From the NCBI GenBank assembly GCA_028456385.1, contig JALNQF010000484.1:1-27276 (forward strand): a stretch of DNA of 27,276 bases, given 5' to 3'. Positions 10,031 through 20,405 of this stretch are shown one piece after another. Position 1 is the stretch's first letter, and every line of letters starts with the position of its first letter. A model generated the notes under the pieces. That model did not search any database. It was not told the origin of the DNA and saw only the letters and a program-made list of their open reading frames with translations. Origin of the DNA: Ophiosphaerella korrae. Lineage: Eukaryota; Ascomycota; Dothideomycetes; Pleosporales; Phaeosphaeriaceae. The translations under genes and the position numbers were made by a program.

Positions 10031-10728
10031 TCATGCTACTCGAGCAACGTATAGTTTTAAATGCAAGGTACTAGGCTCTAGACACTTAAGGTGGGTAAAA
10101 GGTACACCATTAAGCCCTAGATCCTTAAGAACATCCAGATTTGGGAGATCTGTTAAATGAGCAGCTGTTAGCATGTCATACTCTATACGGCAAATTTTAG
10201 TTGGATTAAGCACATAAATAACATCCGCGTAGTAATTTTTGTCTGCTTTGACTACGACTGGTAGATTAGTTACTATCTAAGCCTTCTTCTCCTTTTCAAA
10301 TTGTAATGAATCCTGCTCTAACAGCCTAGCTTTTCTTTCTCTCTGGTGGCGATACTGAATGTGTGAATGTGACCGATATGCTTGCCTGGGAAGACTGTCC
10401 CATTACTCGAATTAACGAGGGCGAGGATAGATCGGCTACATTTCCGATAATTATTACAAGGATAAAGCCTAGATTTGGGTGATAGACCAGCAGCGACTAA
10501 TGCGTGCCCATTGAGTTCTTCTATGCCAGGTCTAAAAATATCGTCTTCGTTGCTGTCGTCGCTGCCGCCGCTACCGCCTTCGTAATCGCTGTCGTAACCC
10601 CTACCACGGTAGCAACCTCTTTCTTGCATGTCGTCAGTACAAATATTGATAAAGAAGAAGTTGTCATAGAGTTGGTACTGAAATTTACGATCAACTAAAG
10701 AAACATCTTCTTATATATAACAGGCCAT
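10031..10728 (-). pseudogene. Decayed minus-strand gene of unknown function
   Basis: From ATG 10728 the frame has a TAA at codon 6, then continues (EDVSLVDRKFQYQLYDNFF) into an acidic Gly/Ser/Asp-rich part (GYDSDYEGGSGGSDDSNEDD) and on to about 10390. Similarity to a real protein then seems to move to another frame, from about 10400: YRHQRERKARLLEQDSL and FEKEKKA-stop-IVTNLPVVVKADKNYY. That frame runs on to the TGA-side end at 10031 (LTAAHLTDLPNLDVLKDLG). The frame change may be an indel or a lost intron; I could not settle which. Two stops and one shift make it a pseudogene, or a gene with introns I did not resolve. I do not recognise the family. The LTAAHLTDLPNLDVLKDLG part is loosely ankyrin-like. 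Confidence 0.4.
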
Positions 10729-10825
10729 CTTAATTTCCCTAATATCCCCCTGCACCACCTAAAATTAACTGGAAATTGTTCGCTATACCAGCCGCTACCT
10801 TGTCCTTAAATTTCAACTCTATATA

Positions 10826-11020
10826 ATGTCTGTAGCTGTTGCTGGAGCCCTGCAAACTTGTCGTTTTCCATCCGTGCCCGCCTCTTTTTTGTCCGCGCCC
10901 TCTGCACTGTCTCCTGGATTAAGTATTACCCGCTCTCCCCTTTTCTTCCTCTCTTCCTCTCTTCTTCTTCCTCTCCTTCTTTCTTCCTCTTATCTCTTCT
11001 TTTTTAACGTAGAAAAGTAG
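10826..11020 (+). other. Pyrimidine-rich low-complexity stretch
   Basis: The bases from about 10930 to 11000 are nearly all C and T (runs of TTCCTC and TTCTTC). A short open frame here gives mostly Ser, Leu and Phe, as any CT-rich sequence would. It may be upstream sequence of the minus-strand pseudogene. I do not call a gene. Confidence 0.5.
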
Positions 11021-11026
11021 TCAAAC

Positions 11027-11085
11027 AAAGGTAAGAAATAGTACATTATAAAGGTAAGAAATAGTGTATTTTAAAGGTAAGGCAT
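11027..11085 (+). repeat. 23-bp tandem repeat, about 2.5 copies
   Basis: AAAGGTAAGAAATAGT starts at 11027 and 11050, and a shorter variant (AAAGGTAAGGCAT) at 11073, at an exact 23-bp step. Confidence 0.75.
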
Positions 11086-11103
11086 TTGTGTGTAGGTAGC
11101 TTG

Positions 11104-11317
11104 CCTGATGGGCAATCCTATAGGCGATTGATAGCTAGCCCTGAGGCGATAGATGGCTAAGTTGATAGCGGATAGATGGGTAGCTCGATGGCTAATGGAT
11201 GGGCAGATCGATGGCTAGCTCAATAGCGGATCGATGGCTAGCCTGATAGCAGCTCGATGGCTGATGCATAGGCAGCTCGATGGCCAGCTTGATAGCAGCT
11301 CGATGGCTAGCTTGATA
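11104..11317 (+). repeat. Degenerate minisatellite
   Basis: Variants of AGCTCGATGGCTAGCTTGAT follow one another with 12- to 24-bp spacing for about 200 bp (GATGGCTA, GGCAGCTCGATGG, TTGATAGCAGCTCGATGG). It is followed by about four copies of CAATCTACAACCCTC (11326-11384). No coding role is seen. Confidence 0.75.
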
Positions 11318-11392
11318 CCCCTTTCAATCTACAACCCTCCACCCCCTCCAATCCACAACCCTCTAATCTACAACCCTCTACCCCTATTTATG

Positions 11393-11435
11393 GTACAAAT
11401 AACCCTTACACATACTAGCCAATAAGCTAGTGTCC
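11393..11435 (+). repeat. Short direct repeat, copy 1 (partner 11745-11787)
   Basis: ACAAATAACCCTTACACATA and the following GCCAATAAGCTAG match the stretch near 11745 (ACAAATAAACCTTATACACA, GCCAATAAGCTGG) at most positions. The core CTAGCCAATAAGCTAG is itself an inverted repeat. Between the copies is a short remnant frame (11436-11500, VRKLLRDAQNLLEELEDEV then a stop) of unknown origin and a perfect 7-bp hairpin (CATGGAG/CTCCATG, 11616-11634). Confidence 0.55.
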
Positions 11436-11710
11436 GCAAACTGCTGCGAGATGCCCAGAACTTGCTAGAGGAGCTTGAGGATGAGGTTATTGAGGGCTAA
11501 TTTCGGAGCTTTTCGGAGATTCTACGGCATCATGATTTACGGTTTACGGAAATGGACAGGCTTAAATGCCTTAGCTTTATACCCCCAGGGCGATTATCGG
11601 GTCTGTTTTAGACTACATGGAGCTTTTCTCCATGCTATAAATAATAGTTAATTTCTGCAAACTTCCTATCTTTCCTATAAACTTGCTATGCTATTCTTCT
11701 AAACCCTCCG

Positions 11711-12219
11711 TTAAATCCTATTTATACCGAGCTTATTTGGCTTATTACAAATAAACCTTATACACACTGGCCAATAAGCTGGCATCCTACCCACAGTATT
11801 TACTGCGACGACCTCCATCAACCTTGCTATAATCTGCCCAATAACAGGACCAGTCATCAAGCGTCCTCCAACTGTATCTTTGAATAATGGACCGATAATT
11901 TCCCTTAGTAGGCTCCCTTGGAATGTTTTGTAGCTAATCAAGCTCTTGGAATTCTATTAAAGAACCAAAGTCGAAACATTTCCCAATTATCTAGCTCCTG
12001 CGGCATTTTAAGGCGCTTCGCGGAATCTTTATAGTTACCCATATTTAAGACATCTTTTTCCATTATTGAACCTAAGAGCTGGACATACAAATCATTGTCG
12101 TATAGTTTAGTCATTACAGTAGAAGTTGTATCAGCCATTGCAGTAGAAGTTATATCAGTCACTGCAATAGAAATTGTAAAAGTACTTAAGTTTGATATTC
12201 TACTTTTTATGAAAAACAT
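11711..12219 (-). pseudogene. Minus-strand gene fragment of unknown function
   Basis: The first part (from ATG 12219) opens with a Thr/Ser/Ala-rich stretch with a short internal repeat (TSTAMADTTSTVMT) and continues KLYDNDLYVQLLGSIMEKD and ELDNWEMFRLWFF, stopping at 11938. The next part, in another frame (11941-11790), reads LISYKTFQGSLLREIIGPLF and GPVIGQIIARLMEVVAV. The hydrophobic pattern looks like one folded protein carried across a one-base frame change near 11943. Downstream of about 11790 the frame enters the short direct repeat and is probably not original. I do not recognise the family. No stop lies inside either part, so decay is milder than in the retroelements. Confidence 0.4.
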
Positions 12220-12552
12220 AATTTATTGATCTATTCGACCCTATTATGTACTATAATCTTTTAATCTCTTATTAAAAACAGTGTTGAACACAATATAAAC
12301 TTACGAAGCACGGAATCTAAGCTCTATGTAGGAACACTGGTCGCTGTTTAACTGCGGACTATAGAAAAATAGTGTAAGATGAGATGAGCTGACGTTGAGA
12401 TAAGGTAACGTTGATCGCAGCGATCGATCTGGAGATACTAGTGAGGCTCACCGCCTAGTGCCCAACCCCACCCAAATCCCGCTTTAGCCATATCGCAACT
12501 TTTTGCAACTCAACTTCAACACCGATTATCTCAGCCAATATAGGTAATCTTG

Positions 12553-15008
12553 ATGCAGCGATTGCAGCTGTAGAATCGCTAAAGCCAGGAGAACGGATCT
12601 GTTAGTCCAAAATTGCTAAGACTTATAGCGTCAATCAATCAACGCTATCGAAAAGATGCCGGGGCATAACGCGCCCACGCGATACTAAGACAATTGATAA
12701 GCGTTTACCCAACCTACAACAAGAGGATAAGCTTATACTATATTGCAATAAGCTCTGCGTAAGAGGGCTAATACCTTTACGAGAGATAATGCAGAATTTT
12801 GCATTAGAACTAGCTTAAAAACAAGCTAGAAAGAACTAGGTTAATTGCTTTATCGCACAGTACACCGACAAGTTCGTCACACGCTAGGCCTCTAGACTCG
12901 ACACTACGCGCAAAAACGCCGATTCTATATATAAATATATACTCTACTTTAAGCTCTTACGGCGTAAAATTAACAAATACTCTATCGAGGTGCAGCACAC
13001 GTACAATATAGATAAGAAGGGCTTCTTACTTAGATACCTTACTAAGATGAAACGAGTCTTCTCACGCTAGCTCTATAACTATAGGAAGATGAGATACCTT
13101 CTGCAGAGTAGCAATAGAGAGTAGGTGACGACGCTAGCATGTATATGCGCTGATAGGACTGTGCTAACGCCAGATCTCATATACGCTGCGTCTTCTAGCA
13201 ACATTCAAGATACCTAGCTTTAAGATTTTAACCTATCTATACACAAAGCTTTCTTTGCAAGCTTACTAACTAGCTAGACAAATAATAGTTTGGGCATCTC
13301 AAACAGGTATTTAACCGCGAGACTCGTAAGAAAGCTCGTCGTGCGTATTGGTTACTCATCTTAGATAGCTATAGATCTCATATAATAATAGAGTTTATCG
13401 AGTATTGTTACGCTTATAGGATAACCTTAGCTATATATCCACCTCACTCAACCCACACACTCCAGCCGCTCGACGTCGTCATGTTCAAGCCTCTATCGTC
13501 AGGTTATAGCGCGCAGCTCGCTTAGTATATAGAAGCGTGCTAAGGGCTCACAAATGTTACAAAGAGAGACTTCTACAGGTTATTTTATACTGCCTAGAGT
13601 ACTGTATTTAAGTTAGGAACGATACTACAGCCCTTCAGCGCTACTAGAATCGCTCCATTTGAGCCTAACGTCATACTTGAACGATTCAAAGTAGCAGGCC
13701 AAAGCTAGCCATCTTCGAGCTCATCAGCAAGCTCATCAACGTTAGTACTTAGTATCAGATGAGATGCGTGTACCAACGCAACGATTACGAGCTGCTGCCA
13801 GAGCTCCAGCGCAACGACTGCTCGCGCTCAACCATGCGCCAAGCTGAGATCGCAATCTCGACTCAGCTCAAAGGCAGAGTCCGCGAGTTGGCTCACTCGG
13901 CTGGCTAATGAGCTTCATGTGACGTTGGAGATCGGCGATGGCGATCGATCTGCGATGAGTGCGATACTAGCCTCGTCCCTAACTCAACCTCAACTGCGGC
14001 GCACCGTCTCCACGGCGCGCACCATCTCAACTACGGTGCGCACCATCTCAACTGCTGCGCATCAATCCACGGCGCGCATCAACTCAACAGCGCCAGCCGG
14101 AGAGCTGAGATCTGGACTAACATGGCCACACTCAATACGCCAGTCAACCATGAGACTCTTGATAACGGCTCTCCATCACCGAGCCGCAACGGCGCAGAGA
14201 CAAGTATATAGATTGGAGGCAGAGCAGCAGATAGAGACAGAATAATCAATCAATTCGATCCATCAATTAAGTTAATCATATTCACAAAGTTGCCGCGTCA
14301 ACTAAATTTGCGCTCATCCGATTCAACCCCAAATCTGACACTTAGTGTGAGTGACTAGTGTAAGATACACGCAATCTTGAAGACTGTTTTTGACGATATC
14401 TATAATAAAAATGCTCAGCGACTTAGCTATACAGTCTACAAGATCTCTATACAAAACTCTTAACTTAAACAATAAGTTGAAGGCCTACGCAGCGCTCTAG
14501 CTAATGAGAAAAGGTGCCGCCAGCGAGGTAAGCCTCTAGCGCTCGAAGCGCCCGCCGAATATAATGGAGGAGCAGTGTCTTAGTCGCCAAACGAGGTAAG
14601 AGATGCGCGCGAGCGAGAGGCTCAAAAGCAGGCTGATGCAGCTAAGCTACAACTCCAAAAGGCAGAGGATATTAAGGCTAGAGAGTAACGGAAAGCTAAC
14701 AAGGCCATGATGATGGAGGAGCGCCGCCAAAATCGCGCAGTAGCTAAGGCTGCCCGCGACGCTGCGATGGCTCAAAAAGCTCATAAGCGCGCAGAGGCTC
14801 AACTCGCGCGCAACGCCGAAAGACAACTCCAGAACGACGCCAAGATAGCTAAAAACCGATCCAAAAAGCTCGCAAAGTCTCTCAAGTCACTAGAGTTATG
14901 CGCAATCAACTTGATGCTGTTGAAGAGGTGGTGGGTGGCTGTGCGCCAGCACCGCCAAGGTCAACTCGCAGCCGTAATATCAACCTCCCAGAACGCTATA
15001 AACTATAA
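12553..15008 (+). pseudogene. Fot1-like DDE transposase, broken
   Basis: The product would cut and paste the surrounding element at TA sites. The N-terminal part has a psq-type helix-turn-helix (SKIAKTYSVNQSTLSKRCRG, about 12602-12661) and a CENP-B-like second DNA-binding part. The DDE domain shows the first Asp in YNIDKKGF (about 13006), a frame change near 13290, the second Asp in LLILDSYRSH (about 13360) and the third in THTLQPLDVVMFKPLSS (about 13450-13500). After the insert (13754-14339) the charged C-terminal coiled-coil tail resumes (14346 on, NGGAVS-stop-SPNEVRDARERE), with another shift near 14893, and ends RSRNINLPERYKL-stop at 15008. The stops are mostly TAG/TAA at Gln or Trp positions. 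Codon order and tail match the Fot1/pogo family. RIP is moderate. No ATG start is left; LDAAIAAVESL at about 12551 is near the N-terminus. Confidence 0.85.
13754..14339 (+). mobile_element. Dispersed repeat R, copy 2: insertion inside the Fot1-like gene
   Basis: It splits the transposase between the DDE domain and the C-terminal tail. The 7-mer ACTTAGT flanks it on both sides (13747-13753 and 14340-14346), a possible target duplication. Its ends start ATCAGATGAG and finish AAATCTGAC, so CAGAT/ATCTG form short inverted ends. The right 350 bp match repeat R copy 1. The middle (about 13995-14090) is a minisatellite of the GCGCACCATCTCAACTACGG type. A TATATA box lies near 14207. No transposase is encoded, so it is non-autonomous or a solo terminal repeat. 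A 108-codon open frame across it is a by-product of the GC-rich repeats. Confidence 0.65.
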
Positions 15009-15151
15009 GTAAATAATACAATATATACTCAGCTTCTGAGATTACTACTTCAAAAAATCTCGCAATAATAGCCACTGTGGAGCCTACAATAACATCATCT
15101 CTTTTTTGGCCAAGATGGCAGAAAGTGGAATTTAGGTGGGGGTGGGCACTA

Positions 15152-15238
15152 GGTAACTAACGTGTCTGTGCGCGTGATGCGCATGTTCGCGTGATGCACA
15201 CCCCCCACCAAACTTGAGTTTTTACAACAAGCGATAAC
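15152..15238 (+). repeat. Probable left terminal region of the second Fot1-like element
   Basis: It starts just after the first element's TA. CGCGTGATGC occurs twice (15171-15180 and 15188-15197), followed by a C-rich run (CACCCCCCACC). GC-rich ends with short repeats are usual for Fot1 elements. The matching right end is not in the window, so the exact border is unproven. Confidence 0.4.
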
Positions 15239-15895
15239 TCCACTAATATAGACCTGATTCAAGCTGCGATTAAAGAAATTGAGTCGCATAGACCAGAAGA
15301 AGGTTTCTCGTATAAAAAAATTGCTGCCAAATATAATATTCAGCGATCTACGCTAAGCTGAAGACACTAAGGCCTGACAAGCTCAAATTAGACCAAAAAA
15401 CTCAACCAGACAAAGCTCAGCCTACAGCAAGAGGATGAGCTTGTACAGTATATTAAAAAGCTTACAGAGAGAGGCCTTCTACCTATAAGAGAGATAATAA
15501 GAAACTTAGCGTTATAGGTAGCTTACGAGACTATTAGCTAGAGCTAGGTAACTCGCTTCCTCTATCAAAACCAGAGCTTACTTATATCTAAATAGACTAC
15601 TAGTATTAACTATAAACGCTACAAAGCTAATTCTAATACAAAGTAAAAGCTATACTTTAACTTAATATATTAGAAGATAGAGGAATATTAGATAGAGCTA
15701 TAGTATATATACAATATAGATAAGAAAGGCTTTATAATTAGCATTACTAAGAGGTCTAAACGTATCTTTAGCTAAGTAATATAGGAGAGGAAGGAAGCTT
15801 AGGTAGCTCTCTAAGATAGCTCTCGCAAGTAGATAACTACCCTAGCGTGTATCTATATAGATAAGATATCTCTACTACCTAGACTTATATACGAA
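15239..15895 (+). pseudogene. Second Fot1-like transposase, cut by copy B
   Basis: One frame without a net shift covers about 219 codons. The N-terminal helix-turn-helix reads FSYKKIAAKYNIQRSTLS. Then come LQQEDELVQYIKKLTERGL and PIREIIRNLAL, typical of the CENP-B-like region, and YNIDKKGF with the first catalytic Asp (about 15716), followed by TKRSKRIFS and TTLACIYIDKISLLPRLIYE. There are about 17 in-frame stops, nearly all at Trp/Gln/Arg positions. The gene breaks off at 15895 where the LTR of copy B begins, and the rest must lie beyond the right edge. It differs in sequence from the first transposase, so it belongs to another subfamily. It is more AT-rich, with stronger RIP. Confidence 0.82.
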
Positions 15896-16335
15896 TGTTA
15901 CAGTAGTAACAAGAGAAAACTAATTCGAACCAATTAGCCCTACTATAGATAACGACGACATGCATAATCTATAGGGCAACAAACTAGATTAGGAAACTAA
16001 CTACAATAAGGACATATAATAGATTCGCGATTCGCAATCTTAGCAAACACAAAGCACGAAGCTAAATACGTAATAGATTCGTAATTCGCAATCTTAGCAA
16101 ACACGAAGCACAAAGTTAGCTAAGACCCCTAGGTATATAGTTAGTAGTAATGTATATTATTAGGATAGTATTAGTAATTCAATTGTTAACTATAAGCGAC
16201 AATACTAAGATAGTTGCAAAACATCTTCTATTATTTATAGTCTATTACAGATTACTACACAAACCTTGTTATTAACTCTTAATCTACTAACACCCTTTAG
16301 GCTATTAGGAAGTCGACCCTAGTAAGCCTATTACA
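15896..16335 (+). repeat. 5' LTR of copy B (type 1, 440 bp)
   Basis: It starts TGTTACAGTAG and ends CCTATTACA, and aligns without length change to the 3' LTR of copy A. The U3 duplication of about 54 bp is present (about 16018-16125). More CpA is kept here than in A's LTR. It is preceded by ACGAA, a candidate 5-bp target duplication whose partner is outside the window. Confidence 0.85.
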
Positions 16336-16396
16336 CCTTGCTAATTTAGTTATTAAGAGAAGCGAAGCGTAAAAAGCGTACGGTCTAGCTAACACA
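16336..16396 (+). promoter_or_regulatory. Leader and primer-binding region of copy B
   Basis: Directly after the LTR is CCTTGCTAATTTAG, repeated in copies D (19429) and C (27005 leftwards, read in reverse as CTTTGCTAATCTAG). It does not start with TGG as tRNA-primed sites usually do. GAGAAGCGAAGCGTA follows in all copies. Confidence 0.5.
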
Positions 16397-18997
16397 ATAG
16401 TAGAAAGTTTAACTAAATAAACAAGCAAAGCCTCTAAGAGTAATTAAGAGTTAGATAGCACTATATAAGAAACAATTAAGGAACGTATTAATAAATTAAT
16501 AGACAAGAAAGAAGATATAAAGATAGTAATCAACACTTTAGAAACGTAGAATAAAGAACTACAAGACTACTTAAAGTAGAATAAAGTATAAATTAAAGCT
16601 ATTATTAAAGGATAGAACTAGATAGAACTAATTACCTAACAACTAGAGATAAGTGCGACAAAGAAACCGCCTAAGATACCTATACTTAAAAAGTTTAATA
16701 GAATAAGGGAGAAACTAAGACCCTTTATAGCCTTAGCATAACTCTAGATAGATATACAAGTACTATACTTTAATATAGAAGAAAAGAAGGTAATATATAT
16801 TAAAATGTACCTCGAATAAGATATAATAAGATAGTTTAAACCTTACTAGATAGATTGCACAATATACGCCCTAATAACCTAGAAGGACGAAACTAGAGCT
16901 ATTTTTAGAAGTTACGAATACTTTACAAAACAAATAAGAATAGTATTTAGAGATATAGATATTACCTAATAAGTAGAAGAAAAACTTAAAAGACTTATAT
17001 AATAGAAAAGTGTACCTAAATATATATTATAATTTAAATAATTATCGCAAAATATAGAATAGAATAAATTAGCTCTAATATTACAATTTAAATAAGGACT
17101 AAACAAGAAAATCTAATACAAGATAATTTACATAGAGAAACCTAAGACACTAGAAGCTCTAAAGTAATAAGTAATCTAAATTAATAACGACCTTTAAGAA
17201 TAGAAGAAGAATAAGTATAGTAGCTAAACTAGAAATTAAGATACTAGAGACCGTATAATCCTTAACGTAAACAAGAATAGAAAGAAAAAGAAGAATAAAG
17301 ACTTTACGTACTTTAACTATAGTAAAAAAGGCTACTATATAAAAGATTACTAATTACAAAAGAAGAAAGATATAGTATATTATAAATATAAGAAACTAGG
17401 ATACTTTATAAAAGACTATAAAAGTAAAGACTATAAAAAAGATAAAGAAACTTAGTTAAAGATAACTAAGAAAAAGAGGGAAGTACTATAAGTATAGGCT
17501 AAACCTTAAGAGAAAGTAGCTAGGAGTAAAGAAATATAATACGTAATACTCTACTAGACCTTTTATTACAAAGATAACTACTATATATATTGTTCTAGTA
17601 AGGAGAGAGTAGAATACTTCTTATAATAGAGAAATAGAGTAGTAGTAATAAAAGAAAGAATAAAAGTATAGCTAGAAGAAATAGTATATGTAATAGACTT
17701 ACTAATAGAAGACTTAGAAGGGGAAGAGCCCTAGACACTATTAATCTAGGCTAAAGGACTAGCACTAGATAAAGAGACTACTATAGCTTCTTCTAAAGGA
17801 CTATAAGAAAGTAAGAAGTAAGTTAGTATAAAAGGTATAAAATATACCTAACCTAATATATATAGCTATAATAGCTATACAATAATAGATATAGAAGAAC
17901 AAAATAAAGAATAGAAATTTATTTAGAAATACTTACTAGTTATAAGTATAGAAGAAGCGTATAAAGACTAGAAAGAACGTAATCCTAAAGAAATAAAGTT
18001 TATACTATTTTAAGAATAGATAAAGTAATATATAGTTGTAGTAAGAAGAATACCTATATAAAAAGAGTAGTAGTACCTTATAAAAAAGACGCGATAGATT
18101 AATAAAGCTTATATACTAAGAGTACTAGTAGTATACTATATTCTAACTACTAATATACCTAGAAAAGATAAATACTAGGAAGGGGACAACAAAATAATAG
18201 ACTTAAAACATCTAGTGTATTTTAAAGTATTATAGATATTATACCTAGATAAGAATTGTATTATATATAGAAACCCTAAAGTAAACAACAAAGTATAGCT
18301 TATAAGAAAAAGAGGCTATAATTATATAAGAGTAATTCTAGTAGAAGATATCTAAGGATAAGAAATAATACCTAAAGAAAGTTACGTAGTAGTAAGGCCT
18401 AGACTAAAACTATCTAAGAAATGCGTCCTAAGAAGACTATAGTACAAATATATATATAATAAATATCTAAAATATAAAGAGTATAAACTTAGAGTAAGGC
18501 TATAGCTTTAGAAAGATAGACAATTTATAAAAACGCCTAAGTAAGAAAGGCTAGAAAGTATAAGAGGCCTATATATTATAAAAATAGGTACGTACTAAAG
18601 AAAGAAAGTATAATTAATAATTAATAGTAGAGCTATAAAAAACTTTATATTAAAAAAGTTTGTAGAAACATAAAGAATACGTTATATAACAAAGAAGTAC
18701 TCTTAATAACTAAGTATAATTAAAAGAAAACTATTCTAGGAACCTATTAGGTTTAAAACGGTTCTCTCTACACTAGAGATAGAAAGAATAACAATTAAGA
18801 ATATAGTTATAGATATAACAACAATTAATAATAAATAAAACATAATACTAGGAATACTATAGTTATAGATAACTAACCTATATATTAATTAGAGAATAGG
18901 AAAAATTAACTACTATAGAATAGACATATTAAAGGCTAATATAAACACCTGTAAAGGAGAATTCCTAGAAGAATATAAGAAATAGGAGAAACAGCTT
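16397..18997 (+). pseudogene. Copy B: Gag-Pol, cut by copy D
   Basis: The start codon position reads ATA (16397-16399), a G-to-A change of ATG shared with D and C. A single frame carries the capsid region (KKFNRIREKLRPFI, IDCTIYALIT, DETRAIFRSYEYFTKQIR). Two zinc knuckles follow (about 17309-17350 and 17370-17415, GYYIKDY and GYFIKDY, with Cys/His now Tyr), then a linker and the protease (Asn-Ser-Arg at about 18623-18631). Gag and protease share this frame with no obligatory shift, so a single Gag-Pol polyprotein is likely, as in Tf1-type elements. The RIP stops are dense. At 18997 the sequence jumps into the LTR of D; by comparison with A the missing part is RT through chromodomain. Confidence 0.88.
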
Positions 18998-19428
18998 TGT
19001 TATAGGTGTAATAGAAGGAATCGAGATAGAACTAATCGATCCCGACTTAGGTGCTAATAAGGTATAGGACGAGCGGGGTAACGATCTCGATTAGGAAACT
19101 ACACATAACTAGGACACCTAAAGGTAATCTATAATCTATAGACTCTTAGCGTTAATAGATTATAGATTAAAATAATCCGTAATCTACTAGTCTTAGTAAC
19201 TATAGATTATAGATTATGTAAAGTATATAATTAAGTAGGATACGTATTATTAGGATAGTATTAGTAATTTAATCCTTTAACTATAGAACGCTAATACAAG
19301 ATAGTTGTAAAACATCTTCTATTATTTATAGTTATTATAGATCCTAATACGAACTTTTATTACTACCTTATAATCTACTAACTTCTCTTAAGATAGGCCT
19401 AGTAGTTAACGATAGGAGGCCTATTACA
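18998..19428 (+). repeat. 5' LTR of copy D (type 2, 431 bp)
   Basis: It starts TGTTATAGGTGTAA and ends GCCTATTACA. The U3 has inverted AATCTATAATCTATAG and CTATAGATTATAGATTA segments (about 19110-19220). The second half from about GTAGGATACG is nearly the same as in type 1 LTRs. It is inserted after AGCTT within copy B. Confidence 0.85.
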
Positions 19429-19489
19429 CCTTGCTAATTTAGTTATTACGAGAAGCGAAGCGTAAGTAGCGCACGGTCTAGCTAACACG

Positions 19490-20405
19490 ATAGTAGAAAG
19501 TTTAACTAAAACAAGTAAAGCCCCTAAGAGTAGTTATAAGTCTAATAGTACTGTATAGGAAATAATTAAGGACTACATTAACAACCTAATTTCTAATAAA
19601 GAAGATATAAAAATAGTAATTAACGCCCTAGAAACGTAAAACAAGGAACTACAAGATTACGTAAAATAGAACGAGGTATAGATTAAGGCTATTATTAAAG
19701 GATAGAACTAGATAGAAATAATTATGCAACGCCTAGAAATAAGTGCAACAAAGAAACTACTAAAGATGCCTATTCTTAAGAAGTTTAATAGAATAAGAGA
19801 GAAACTTAGACCCTTTATTATATTAGTATAACTCTAGATAGATGTATAAGTACTATACTTTAATATAGAAGAAAAGAAGGTAATATATATTAGACTACAC
19901 CTTAAAGAAGATATAATAAGATAGTATAAGCTTTACTAGATAGATTACATAATATACTCTCTAATAACCTAGAAAGATAAAACTAGAGCTATTTTTAGAA
20001 GTTATAAATACTTTACTAAACAAATAAGAGTAGTATTTAAGGATATAGATATTACCTAATAAGCTAAAGAAAGACTTAAAAGACTTATACAAAGTAAGAG
20101 TATTCTAGAATACGTATTATAGTTTAAATAACTATTACAAAATATAGAATAGAATAAATTAGCCCTAATATTATAATTTAAACAAGGACTAAACTCTAAG
20201 ATTTAATACGAAATAATCTATATAGAGAAACTACGAACACTAGAAGCCCTAAAATAATAGGTAATCTAAATTAATAATAATCTTTAAGAATAGAAGAAAA
20301 ACAAATATAGAGGTTATACCTAGAATTACAACAAGGGAGACCCTATAGTCTTTAACGTAAATAAGGATAAAAAGAGAAAGAAGAATAAAGACTTTACATA
20401 CTTTA
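19490..20405 (+). pseudogene. Copy D: gag, cut by copy C
   Basis: Leader as in B (19429-19489), then ATA in place of ATG at 19490. The frame (KIVINALET, KKFNRIREKLRPFI, YFNIEEKKVIYIRLHL, NKDKKRKKNKDFTYF) matches B's gag closely and stops at the beginning of the first zinc knuckle, where the 3' LTR of the reversed copy C starts at 20406. Many TAG/TAA stops interrupt it. The remaining gag and all of pol should lie beyond the right end of the window, on the other side of C. Confidence 0.86.

Larger units (their letters stand above)
12458..15149 (+). mobile_element. pogo/Fot1-like DNA transposon with complete ends
   Basis: The left end (12458-12491) starts GTGCCCAACCCCACCC and the right end (15115-15149), read in reverse, starts GTGCCCACCCCCACCT. 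They match over about 34-35 bp with four mismatches and one indel. Each end is flanked by TA (12456-12457 and 15150-15151), the target-site rule of the Tc1/mariner-pogo superfamily. Inside is a decayed DDE transposase gene split by a 586-bp insert. Without the insert the element is about 2.1 kb, the usual Fot1 size. Confidence 0.85.

Noticed and set aside
10504..11020. Plus-strand frames of 64 codons each
   Set aside because: The first is antisense to the acidic Gly-rich frame. The second reflects a CT-rich low-complexity run.
11027..11400. CRISPR array or telomeric tract
   Set aside because: The repeats are contiguous and degenerate with no unique spacers, and the CAACCCTC-like units are not a clean telomere repeat.
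13919..14245. Plus-strand open frame of 108 codons rich in Thr, Ser and Arg
   Set aside because: It is produced by the GC-rich minisatellite of repeat R and is not conserved in the other copy of R.
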